A stretch of 64,000 nucleotides of DNA, from positions 40,113,683 to 40,177,682 of the forward strand of contig CM065377.1 in the NCBI GenBank assembly GCA_033060915.1, written 5' to 3'. The stretch is from Euryodendron excelsum (Eukaryota > Streptophyta > Magnoliopsida > Ericales > Pentaphylacaceae). Of this stretch, positions 25,901-36,859 are shown piece by piece; within the stretch, counting starts at the first letter, position 1; the number at the start of each line of letters is the position of its first letter. Both the position numbers and the translations under genes were made by a program. The notes below the pieces were generated by a model. That model saw only the letters and a program-made list of their open reading frames with translations. It did not search any database and had not been told where the DNA came from.

Positions 25901-28417
25901 AATATCAGACAGGAAATCAGGAGGGAAGCGATCATTAATATCAATAAGGATATCCCCCTGCTCTTGAGTGCCACCAAGAGCCGACTCCCCTTGAGAAGGA
26001 GCTCTAACTGGGTTCTCCAACTTAGCGAATGATTGTGCATGCCCCTCAGTATTATCCCCATTATTCTTTTTAAAAGTTATCTTAGCCAAATGAGACTCCG
26101 GTGCCCTGGAAGCAGAATCTTCCAGGCGCTTACCAGAAGGTCCTCGGCTTATAACTGGTGTAGGTACAACAGGATTTAACATAGAATTCTGAAACTTCGA
26201 TTCCAAAGCCTCAGAAATTTTCACATCTATTTTGGCAACATAACCAGCTGCCTCATCACGCTTGTGAGATTGTGTTGGTCCATCTTCCACAGTTTGAGGA
26301 TTCGTAGGCAGAGGTTTTGCAGATGAGATGGACTGCTCTGTCTGGGAAGCCACATTCCCATCATGCAACTTATCAACTGTTTCTGCCATTTGCTGCGACA
26401 GATCAGAATGTGCATGACTTATAAGAACCTGAGGATCAAAAGAATCATTAGATTTTGACAAACGATTCAATTCTGCCTGCTCCCTGGGAATTCGTTCAGA
26501 ATGAAAAACCCGCTGAGGAAGCACTGGTGGTTCGAGGTAGTTTAACTCAGCAGAATCAGCCTTCAATTCACCATACCCAGTAGCAAATGGTTTACTGGAT
26601 GCATTGAAATGGTCATTTTCATTAGATTTATTTGAGTTCCCTTCATTTAAAGCTCCATGGAGAATTGTATTGCATACAGGTTCCACATGCTTGTTATGCT
26701 TCTCTGCAGGCGCCAAAGATGCTCCTGTCTCTGCTGCAAATTTGACATCTGAAGCTTGCCTGGGAGTATAATTTGGAACAGAACTTTCATGTGGATGTGA
26801 AGGGACGATGTATTCCTTTTCTAACTCCAAAATTTTGCCCAGTTCACTCATTTTCTGAACTGAGCTATCCCTTTTCATTTTTGCCTCCTTTACAAGAACT
26901 TCCTTCTCTAGAGAGTGATTTTTTCCAAGTTCACTCATTGTCTGAACTATGCTATTTCTTTTCACTTTATCTTCCTTTATTGACACTTCTGGATCTTGAA
27001 CATAAGAGACACTGTATGTTTGCTGCTGAGCTGATCCTTGCTGTCCAATCATAGTCCCGTGCAAAACTTTCGGAACTATATTTTCTACAAGTGGTGCATT
27101 CGTAGAAGGATGAGAAACATAACCATATTGCAATGGAAGGGATGACGGGATGGTAGTTTTGCCATCTGTATGATGGAGGTTCTCTCTACAGGGTAGAGTA
27201 GGCAATGTATGCAGTTCTTCTCCATGATCCACCATCTGACCATAGTAAGCCTGTGGGTTGGATTCATAGGCATTAGAAGAACCTGGCGCCACAGGCTGAG
27301 AAGATAGATTTGTTGATGAAGGCATACTAGCTGCCAATGATGCAGGTACAGCCCCAGTAAATTCATATGCACCACGCACTGTCTCCCTTTCAACATTTAA
27401 ATTCAATAACTCATCCAAATTGTTTCCTGAAGTGCTTCCCAAACAAATTGAGTTTTTTCTTGACCCTAGGTCCATGCCATTCACTGCAACTACATAATGA
27501 ATTTCAGAATCACCCTCCATGCTATCCAGACCCAGCTGAGAATCATCCAAATCACGGCTGGAAAAGAGAAACATCCTCAGTTTCTGTGATCCTCCATCTT
27601 CAAGCACATTACATTCCTCCATCATATTTTGTAGGTCCTCATCACAAGAGACAGATACCAATGCATCAAGATCCTCACCAGGAAGCTGATATTTAATTGT
27701 TTGAACTTGACTGTAAATTGTTAAAGATTTCTGCATCAGCTCCTCCCACGAAATGCCCTTCCTCAGCCGAACAATACGGGTTTCACCTCCAACATACCTA
27801 AGCTTTCCATCACTGGGACGTGGCAAGATTTTACCACCAAAACTACAGAGAAACTTGACCTTTGTTGATGAGTTATCAGAAACTTCTGAAGAGGCATAAC
27901 CATGAGCTCCCCGACTGCTGTCATTTCTTGATGACGTCCGAGGTACTGATTGCGTGGACTCGTAGTTCACTTTGTCTCCAGGTACAGAAGAGCCCCTCCT
28001 TTCATGCTCTTGGACACTGCCTTTATCCATCGAGGAAATCATAGAGATATCTGATCCGCTTTCAGAACCTGCATGACTGATTCCCAATATTCCCTTCAGA
28101 TCTGTATAGCTAGTTGCACCGTTTGAATCAACAGAAGGATTTGGAATGAAGTACTGCCTTGGATTCACCCGTTCTCGCATGAATTCAAGAGCAAATTCCT
28201 CACCAGTCTGAATGGAAAAATTCAGAACAGGTCTAGCACCAACTGGTATATTGAAATCTGGAGGTCTCATATTAGTATTAATGGAACTAGATGGATCCTG
28301 AAAAAATCTTTGATTTGCAGAAGCAAGTCCCTCATTTCTAGTTTCCACAGAACTGTAACGAACTTGCTCATAGACTTTATGCTGCTCTGTCATACCTCTT
28401 CCTATATTTCTCTCCAT
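19927..28417 (-). CDS. RAF24-like: PB1-domain Raf-like MAPKKK, subgroup B4 (RAF18/20/24 type), 8 coding exons, 1304 aa
   Basis: Cytoplasmic serine/threonine kinase. Arabidopsis B4 Rafs act in osmotic signalling, upstream of ABA-independent SnRK2s. Coding exons in transcript order: 28417-25463, 25377-25297, 23637-23485, 23163-23000, 22906-22759, 22589-22467, 21988-21901, 20129-19927; all GT-AG and frame-consistent. The ATG is preceded directly by an in-frame TAA, fixing the start. The PB1 domain covers about 187-285, with FGGK and the acidic [17 protein letters not shown] long Ser/Gln/Asn-rich linker follows. The kinase domain runs from about 1022 to 1290: glycine loop GSGTFG (1026-1031), VAIK lysine 1046, catalytic HFDLKCDN with D1148, DFG D1170, APE 1194-1196. 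HFD in place of HRD is normal for this group. The protein is complete and apparently functional. An internal 29-aa tandem repeat lies at 478-535. Confidence 0.96.
20241..20263. repeat. GA microsatellite in the last kinase intron
   Basis: About eleven GA units. A separate AAAC repeat follows at 20482-20511 in the same intron. Confidence 0.85.
20638..21148. mobile_element. Non-autonomous DNA transposon (511 bp) in the last kinase intron, with target-site duplication
   Basis: The direct repeat CCCTTTAT (9 bp if the preceding G is counted) flanks the segment at 20630-20637 and 21149-21156. The ends are imperfectly inverted: CTACAAAGCAT at the left and ..GTGCTGCTTAG at the right. Subterminal inverted phrases are rich in GTGTC/GGACA. 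The interior is AT-rich with no transposase. An 8-9 bp duplication fits a hAT or Mutator-like element. It lies in the intron 20130-21900 and is not expected to alter the protein. Confidence 0.65.
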
Positions 28418-29460
28418 TTAGTCCAACTGCACTGGACACCCTAGATGAAATGCCATAAATATCATAACAATGCATTATTAGTGCAAACTCTGTGCTCGTT
28501 CCAGTACATCACCAGTCACAAACTTCGCTAGCAGAGATACATCTTTCCCAAAAGGCAGAATCTTAGTTCTCAATAAGGTATTCTGAAAAGAAACAAGCTT
28601 TTGTTTATTTCTTAAATCAGTTACCCTGCAGAGAACTCCCCTAGCTTAAACAATCTTTTAGACAATTAATGATCTTCCCAAACAAGATAGAAAACTGCAA
28701 AGCACATGACACAAGAACAGAAAAAACAATAAATCTCCACAGGTTAAATATATGACTTCAGAACTTTTCACAGAAAAGAAACAAAATAAATGATGCTGCT
28801 AGAGTACGTAGAAGAAAGCAAAAAATCAATTATCTCACCTATGGAAAAGAAAGACAAAAATCAAATCCAAATATTGATCAATGCAGCAATTCAAAATAAA
28901 TTTGAGCTTTTAGGTGATGATCTGATACGACTGTAATTGAAATGAACCAAATTAACCAAACATTCCCTACACCTTAAGAAGCCATTAGCAATAACAATTT
29001 AAAATGGACAAAATGGCCATTATATCATTCGGTTATAAACTTTTGAGGGAACTAGGCAATACTCATGTCATTCCTGACAAAACTCCCTTTCTAAAAATAC
29101 TATGCAGCCTACTTGATGCGAGATTTACACAAAAAATGTATATTAAGTCATAAGCAGTCTATTATGAATCGTTTCTAATTCTATTGCTGTATTTTGTTTA
29201 TTGTATATCTTTTCACAGATTTAAGAATGAAACCTTGGGGCTTATGTTGTTATCATACTGGGTAGTTGTAGTTTATGGTAATTACATATTGTTAGGGTTT
29301 TGTAAGGCTTATAACATAGCCTCTTGGGGAACATATCAAAAACACAAATAAAAATTAATTAGGTTTTTGGGAATAAATAAATTTAGAAATATTGGGAAGA
29401 GCTTTTCTCACTTTTTGGTATATCTATGTTCTCTTTCTTCACTCAGGTTTCCTCATCAGT

Positions 29461-29464
<4 letters not shown>

Positions 29465-29498
<34 letters not shown>
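29465..29498. repeat. CT microsatellite in the kinase leader intron
   Basis: About seventeen uninterrupted CT units in the 4.2-kb leader intron. Confidence 0.9.
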
Positions 29499-29501
<3 letters not shown>

Positions 29502-31226
29502 CCAATACATTAAAACAAAAAAAAAAAACAACAGCACATATATTTGCCCATCACATATCCAACAAAAAACTTGTGAGCAGCCTATGAGGTTCCTAAAGTT
29601 CTTCCCTCCATGTACCCTAACTAAAAACAAACAACACCCGCGTGCACAACATGCATACTGATTGCATTATATCATTTCATGATACATAGCAGCAGCTATA
29701 CCTAGCCCAAATTAGTCCCAGTGAAACTGCAAATAACTGTGATTTTGTTCAACAATGAAACAATGATTAAATTCAATGACCAAAAGATGGTGGAATCTTA
29801 GCATGTGATAAGCCTAATACTGTTACACATATAAGTCTTGATGCCTCAAGGTTATGATATCAGAAAAAGTTTCCCCCAAGAATGGAGTACTTCATAGGAG
29901 GATATCAAGTTCAAGATAGGAAACAACAGTGATCCCAAGACCTGTATCACTGTATGGGATTAAAAAAATGCAAGGGCGACTCAATATTGCTCAGGAGCAA
30001 ATGAAACAGTATTTGACGTCGTAACCTCTCAGATGCAAAACTCTACAAGATTGGGCACTAGAATTCTTGAAAGAGTCTTAGTGGGCTCTCTGTCTATAAG
30101 CTATGTCGCATGATTTTTGCTTAAAAGATGTCTCCCCTCTTTTTTTTTTCTTCATAAGTACAAAAAGGATATTTCCCTTGAAACATGCAAGATGACATTA
30201 TTCATGCCCCTTAACATTTTATTAAGAATCTCCCTTTTCTTCTATGGTCACCTCTTTCACTTGGGCCTACAACATTGATAAAATCTTAGCCAAAAAAAAA
30301 AAAAAAAAGAATCCACAAAAAATTTGATTAAACCTAGACATTGAATCCTTTACTGCTAGTGCTGCTGCTGATGTTCGAAAATGCAACAAAGAATGTGTCT
30401 TTTTCCTTTTCACAAAATGCCGGAAAGCCTAGCACCAAGAGGAGCCAACCTCATTTTACTTTTAGGGTAAAGTGGTGCATAAAAAAGGGTTGCCCTTCAA
30501 AGGTGCGGTCTATTTGCAAACAAAGTCTTTTTAGATACTTTTTCAGACTTATTGCCGATACTAAGTCATTAAGGGTTCAAAGATGAACAGTGTTCAAATG
30601 TGCACAGCCCCATTTTTTGTTGTAACGAAGGAAAAATGAACGGAGTTCTTCACGAAGTTTGAGACAAAGGAAAATAAAAATACTTTATTAAACAAAGGCG
30701 AAATGGAGAGAGGAAGAAAGGAACAAAGAGAAAAAGGGGTGGAAGAGAGAGAGAGAGAGAGAGAGAGACTATGCCTAAGAAAAGTGAGAAATTAAGACAA
30801 AGAAGAATAAAAATAATATATGGCAAAGAATAAAGCTAAAAGCAGCTCAAAGGAGGCATGATGACCTAAGTGGAGTTCTATTAGGATGATAATTCACTTC
30901 AGCTGAACACTAGGCATTGAAACCACATGACCAATACTTATAAATAAATAAAAAACCATGACCAAATGATCCAATGAAAGAAAACCGCAGCCAAAAAAGA
31001 AATGCTAACCAGATTTCTGAACAGAGGTAACTACCTACAAGTAGTCAAACAATTAGCCACTCAACAAATGAAAAATGGAATATTGTTATTCCTTCTTCCA
31101 TTTTGTGATATCCAATATTGTTGTCCATGTTTAAAAGTGAATATACAAAACAAACTATCATAATAAACCCTTCCAGCGGAGTAGAAATGCATTGAATGAT
31201 GTAAAAAGATGGGTAAGAATACTAAG

Positions 31227-31880
31227 ACAACGTTTATTTCTGGTGCTAAAAGCGTGGGATGGCACTACTAGTCCCATGCCCCTTTTTATCCAGGGTTTGG
31301 TGCATCCAGTAAAACCCAGGCTAATAGTCCAGTCCGAACAAATAATACCCTCTAGAGGGTATTATTTAATAGTGGTATTAAGAATCCCGGTCTAGTGGTC
31401 TATTTTACTTTTGGGATAGAGCTATGACCAATGTGCCCTTCTCCTTGGGTTATTTTTGACAATCCTGTATAGATAAATCCTAAGTAACCATTCGCAGAGT
31501 GGGAGCAGGAGCGGGAGAGAGAGTTCAAGCGTGAGAGCATCATTTGTAAAAAAAAATTTCAAGTGTGGGAGCGTCTCTAGAGCATGCGTACAATCTAAAT
31601 ATAAACATATAGAGATATATTTATTATTTAAATAATTTTTAATTTTTTTATGCATCAGTTTCTTCAAAAAAAATACCTAAATTTATAGTATTTAAAATAA
31701 ATAAAAGAAACATGATAATCACAGTAGTCATTTCTTCAAGTAATTAGAAAAGCTTTTAATCAAAATCTCCAATCCCCCCCTATCCTCATCCAAACACAAT
31801 ACTAAGAATAATTTATTTGTCTTTGTAATCTTTGTCCCAGTATTAGTAATACCACCTTATCCCATCACATAAACAACGTA
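31227..31880. mobile_element. Possible MITE remnant containing a perfect 28-bp palindrome
   Basis: The left end CAACGTTTATTTC and the right end CATAAACAACGT are roughly inverted. Both flanks contain GGGAT/TCCC-rich phrases that pair imperfectly. The palindrome is at 31340-31367, centred on TCTAGA. There is no coding capacity and no convincing target-site duplication, so the boundaries are approximate. Confidence 0.35.
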
Positions 31881-32730
31881 GGCTAACAGTGGAAATTAAT
31901 AGTCATATAGTTGAGTGTGAATGCGTTAAATTTTGAATTCCTAACAAATTGAGTCTTCTAAGATGGACTAACAATATGGGGCGCAAAGAGTACGTTCTTG
32001 TATGAAATATGTATAAAGGTAAACTGTCTAGAGAGAACACACAACACACGCGCATCAAGATAACTAAGTGCATACACATATGATATGTATGTATATGAAT
32101 CGAGTATAAAGAGTTACAAAATTCTGAAGCACCAACAACAGTAAAGACACACCTTTATCTAAGCACACACGTTACGTATAACAAACCTTAGGTATCAACA
32201 GCATGTGACTTCATTTGAGTATTTGTAAATTTATGTGGGACCTATCATGAATGCCAAAATCATGATGGAAGTCATACCATATTATGGTCATCTGGAATAT
32301 TTTCTCCATATCAACCAGGAAAAGACGAAACAATAACACTCATCAGAATCAAGTGTAAAGTTCAGCCTCTAAATATTAGCCCAAATCTTACAAAACCCTA
32401 AATTTTAATCATAGAATGGATCAGATCAACAAATACACAAAGTCCTCAAAACTTCCACAGAATTCTCTTATCCACTCAAACGATCGAAAGGGTTTTCACC
32501 AAAAAATAACTTGCAATTAAGATCACAACAAAGCATGCAATGAGATTCAATAGCTGAACAACGAAACAAAGTGCAAATTCAACAGTCTTATACTAGAAAC
32601 GATGAAACTAAAATTGAAAGAATTTGATCGGAGTTCAATCTGATCAGTACCAGAAACAATCCCAAAAACTATACTCCGAACTGAATGGTTTAGCGAACAG
32701 CAGCATCCATAATTAGCACCAAAGGCTCTG

Positions 32731-32764
<34 letters not shown>

Positions 32765-32870
32765 AAATCCTCTGTTTCTCCCTGCACAAGCTAAAACGGA
32801 TCTTCGTCTCTCTCTTTTCTCTCTAGAATTGCATTTCTTTGGATTTTAATTAACCTGACACAGTTCAAAC

Positions 32871-34300
32871 CTTCAACTTATTAAAAAAACCACTTGTCTC
32901 TCTCATTCGTTCGGGAAAAAGTTAGTGGCCAGTAACGAGTAGTCAGTAGTTGAATGATTTTTAAAGAAGAATATCGCTCCACAAAATTTGATAAGATGAT
33001 TTTTTAAAACTCTTAGTCACAATTACTGATATATTTATACATATTATAATTTAATAAAAATTATTATTTTTTCATTCTCTCACTAATCTCATTTTATCTA
33101 TAAAGGTCGGTAATTTAGAATTGTAGTAGTCAAATTCAATGGAGGTGTTAATCCCAATCGTCTTCTGATGTTTGAGTTTAAATGAAGAATCCAATTATGT
33201 TGAAACACCTGGCGAATATGGGTCCCACATATCATTTTGGCTCAACGTGATTGGACCGTGTAAGAAGGAGTTGGTGGAGCGCGAGTGAAAAGAAAACTAT
33301 TTTGCACTTGGCCCAGTGGGCTGGAGTTTGTTAAGTCCCATCTCAGTCCACTGTCTGCTACAATCCAAACACCAAACACAAAGAAAGAACTAAATTAGAA
33401 GGCCTATTACTTTATTGATTTACTTTACATCAACTGACTATTGGGCCAGCTACCGAACCAATAAAATAAAATATGATTTTTGGGTTGAACTAGGTCTCTA
33501 TTTTTAACAAAAACAGAAAGAAAATAAATGTGAAAAAAAAGGGGGGGGCGCGGAAAATCCCATTTGTTCCTACCTATTCAAGCTTTTTTCAAAATTAATA
33601 ACATTAGGATGTAGTTGACGTTGCATGATTACCCAAATAACCAAAAAAAAAAAAAAAAGATGGTTGAGGTTGCATTGGGTTGGGTTAATAGGGTGTCATC
33701 CCATGATAAATTTGTTGCAATGCATAAAGTAGGGAGAAGTTTTTAACTAAAGGAGACATATCATGTACACTTGAATAATTATCCCACATCATGTTGATAT
33801 GTCATTTGGCATTTATATATACTTGCATCTGGACAGATTGTGAGCTGTTCGGTTTGGTATGTGGATTTGTGTATTTAGATTATTCTAAAAAAAAAAAAAA
33901 CTATGGGTGTGCCTTGGTGCCTTATCTCACATCGGTCTCATATGTCATGTGGCATTTACATATAGCTCCCTCTCCTTCCTCCTTATTTGTAGAGTTGGTT
34001 GTTGGGTACGTTAGAGGGTATGTGCTTCTTTGGTGTGTGTGCCTTGTTCAAAAGAAAAAATTGAGTGTTTCACACATTAATCTCATTTCTTGAGTTTTTT
34101 TTTTTATCAAATTTAGTCTTAAAAAAATATTTATCTACCAAACCCAACTCCTTCACGAAGCCATGGTTTCAAACCAGAACTTCAAGTAGACTTTGTTTTA
34201 AACCACAAATTCACCTGAACTTTTTTGCGCATTTTAATGAAATTTGTACAACTTCAACTAAAGTCGTGATTCGAAAACGTGACTTTAAAATTGAACTGAG
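32871..34300. other. Intergenic region upstream of the kinase gene
   Basis: No gene seen. Segments starting near 33778 and 33921 form an imperfect repeat of about 142 bp, sharing CCCACATC/CTCACATC, ATATGTCAT and TGGCATTTA phrases. Phrases like these are common in plant transposon-derived sequence. A-runs occur at 33641-33658 and 33887-33900. Confidence 0.5.
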
Positions 34301-36750
34301 TTTAGTAAATAAGTTCAAAACAGACTGGGTTCGTTCAAAATTGGAATGTTTTTTAAATAACTCAAGAGAGTTTTTGAAATGTTTTGAAACAACTCAGGAA
34401 AGTTTTGGAAATGTTTAAAAGTTTGATTAGAGATTTTGAAAATGGAGTTTGAATTGAAGTAGGGTAAGCTCTTGTAAACTTTTCTTTGAAAAGTTTTGAA
34501 AATCATTTTTTGAATATCTTGTGAAAGGTTCTTTGAAATGTTTCATCACCTTTAAGAGGTTAGCTATTGAATAACTAAACTCCTTTGAGGTCCTAATTTT
34601 TAGAAAATAATTTTAGAAAAAGAGCTTGAAATTTCCTTTAGAGTTTTGGAAAAGCTTTAGGGTTATAGAACCCTACTTGATATCTTACTTTCCTTACAAA
34701 ATCATAATCATTGAATGACTAAGATTGTCTTAAGAATGTGACTTATGAAAAGCATTTTTGAAAAAGGTTTTTGAAAACACATAGGGTTTAGAACCCAAAT
34801 GTGAACTTGGACACTTCATTCAATATATCACTCTCATTTAAAGGCTATAACCATAAGAGGGTTAAGATCACCTTAAGGTTGTGAGCTTTTGGAGAACATT
34901 TTGGAAAATAGATTTTGAAGGTGTTAAGGGTCTAGCCATTTTGGTTAATATAAGTTTAAGAGAGCTCTTAAAAACATTTTGAGAGGAGCATGGATGCATT
35001 TGAGAAGATTTTGTAATTGATTTTTGAAAACTCAAGAGAGTAGAATGTTTTTTAAAGTATGCTATGAAAATGGTTTTGAGTTAAAAGACCATTTGAAAAA
35101 GGCCTTTGAATTGGAGCCTTGAAGTTTAACCCACCTTGGTTAAGGTAACTAGAGTGAAGAGGGCCTAGAGTTAACTAACTAGGGTTAGGTTAACCTAGTG
35201 TTTGATGAACTAGAGTTAGGTTAACCTAGGGTTGGATTGACCAATAACCCTAGGGTTCACTAATTAGGACTAGGTTAACCTAGGATTTGGTGACCTAGGG
35301 TTAACTAACTAAGATTAGGTTAAGGGTTTGGTTGACCTAGGGTTAACTAACTTAGGTTAAGTTAACCTAAGGTGGGACAATTAGGGTCAAGTTAGCCTAC
35401 GGTTGGATAATTAGAGTCAAGTTAACCTAGAGTTTTGATATATGATTTTGAATAGGGTTTTGAAAGGTGGTTTTGGAGAGTGGTTTTGAACTAGGGTTTG
35501 AATCTAGTGATTTTAGAATGTTGAAAAAGATAATTTTATGCATGAAGCTTGAAAAGTGTTTTGAAAAGTATTTTATGAAAACCACTCAAGTGAGTGTTGG
35601 GTTTATATGGTTAGTATTTGGAAATCACTCAAGAGAGAGTTGCCTTGGAACCATTTCAACCACTAACTCAAGAGAGTAAAAATTTTGAAAATCAATATAT
35701 AATAGGTAGTTTTGAAAACCAATTAAAGGCTTGAAAACCACTCAAATGAGGGTTGTTTTGAAAACCACTTTTGTACAAACTCAAGAGAATGAACTTTTTG
35801 AAAACCTCCTTGAGGAGGGTTATTTTGAAAATCGCCTTTGGGGTACTAAAACCACTCTAATGAACTAGGGTTCATATGGTTGTTTTAATGAAAATCAATC
35901 CAAAGAGGGCTTCCTTAAGACCATTCCAACCTCAAAACTCAAGAGAGCAAAATCATCAAAAACCTCCCTAGGGAGGGTTGTTTTTGAAAGCTTTGAAGGT
36001 ATTGAAAACCTCTTTTAGAGAAGGGTTTTTAGGAATCATTTTTATGCAACTCAAGAGAGTGAAACACATGGATGCAAGGGTAGAGATTGAGGCCTTTTAG
36101 AAAATTTTCTAGGCTTGGAAAACTAGAGTTCTTGGCTTAAACTTCAAGAAACTCCAACTTAGATGCCTTTTTAGAAAGTCATTTAGACATGGACTTTGTA
36201 GAACTCTTGAAAATGGAACCAACGGTGGTTTTGAAAAAGGTTTTTAAGCATAGAAAATGAAGCAAAGGCAAGCAATACATTAACAATATAATATTTATGT
36301 CAATGGTCATGAAGCATACAAGGTTCAAGGCTACACCACATTGCAAGGGGTTCTAGGGCCCATACTATGTTCAAGTAGGCCTATAAAAGATCCCCTAACC
36401 GGTAGTTCTCATATTCTTTCCTCTAAGTATGGCCTAAGAACTCTCTTGTTCTGAGCATGAAAGAAAGGGAAGTAGAAGATGGGGGTTAAATAGAGAAAGC
36501 TTAAGTGATCTTAGAAGGAAAAGAGATAGAGTGGGAGAGACATAAATGTAAAGAGAAACCCTAACTTGGTCTTTAATCCACTATTGTTGAGTAGTCTTGA
36601 GTGTGAATGATCTTGAATGGACTTGAGAAGGCTTGAATTGGCTTGAAGCTTTAAAAAATTTAGGGTTTTCTTAAATTTCGAAGCTCTAGATTGAATTTGG
36701 CAGAGTTTTGCTACTATTTTCGAGTTTGGAATATCAAGGGGGGAGGCCAC
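34300..36750. repeat. Degenerate repeat tract of TTTTGAAAA and ACTCAAGAGAG phrases
   Basis: Over about 2.4 kb, TTTTGAAAA, GAAAACCACTC and CTCAAGAGAG recur irregularly dozens of times. There is no open frame of protein-like composition. Inside it, 35130-35440 carries a second motif family (see next entry). This looks like an expanded, decayed minisatellite, possibly the internal or LTR sequence of an unrecognised retroelement. Confidence 0.6.
35130..35440. repeat. Minisatellite of ACTAGGGTTAGGTTAACCTAG-type units
   Basis: About eight to ten variable units combining AACTAGGGTTA, GGTTAACCTAG and CCTAGGGTT. It contains CCTAGGG and GGTTAACC palindromic cores. It resembles but does not match the plant telomere repeat, since TTTAGGG arrays are absent. 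Confidence 0.7.
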
Positions 36751-36859
36751 TATTTATATTCAAAGCTGCTGAGGTCTATCGTATGTAGCTCATGCGGCTG
36801 TCCGCAACCACTGGTTGAGTGACACATGGCACTCTTTATACTACCCTATCTTAGGGAGC

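Larger units (their letters stand above)
28418..32870 (-). promoter_or_regulatory. 5' leader of the Raf-like kinase gene with a 4.2-kb leader intron, and promoter-proximal region
   Basis: A good acceptor (CATCTAG, ending at 28441) lies 24 bases before the ATG, so 28440-28418 is the last leader exon. A matching donor, CTG/GTACTG on the minus strand, is at 32651/32650. This makes a first leader exon of about 32651-32860 containing a GAGACA/GA repeat (plus strand 32726-32764). The intron carries a CT repeat (29465-29498), a GA repeat (30743-30767) and a palindrome (31340-31367). The transcription start is inferred, not seen. Confidence 0.5.

Noticed and set aside
25740..27696. Several plus-strand and alternate minus-strand open frames across the kinase first exon
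   Set aside because: They are shadows of the 985-codon minus-strand exon, which has PB1 homology and consistent splicing.
35130..35440. Interstitial telomere array
   Set aside because: The plant TTTAGGG repeat is not present in tandem; units are GGTTAACC/CCTAGGG variants.
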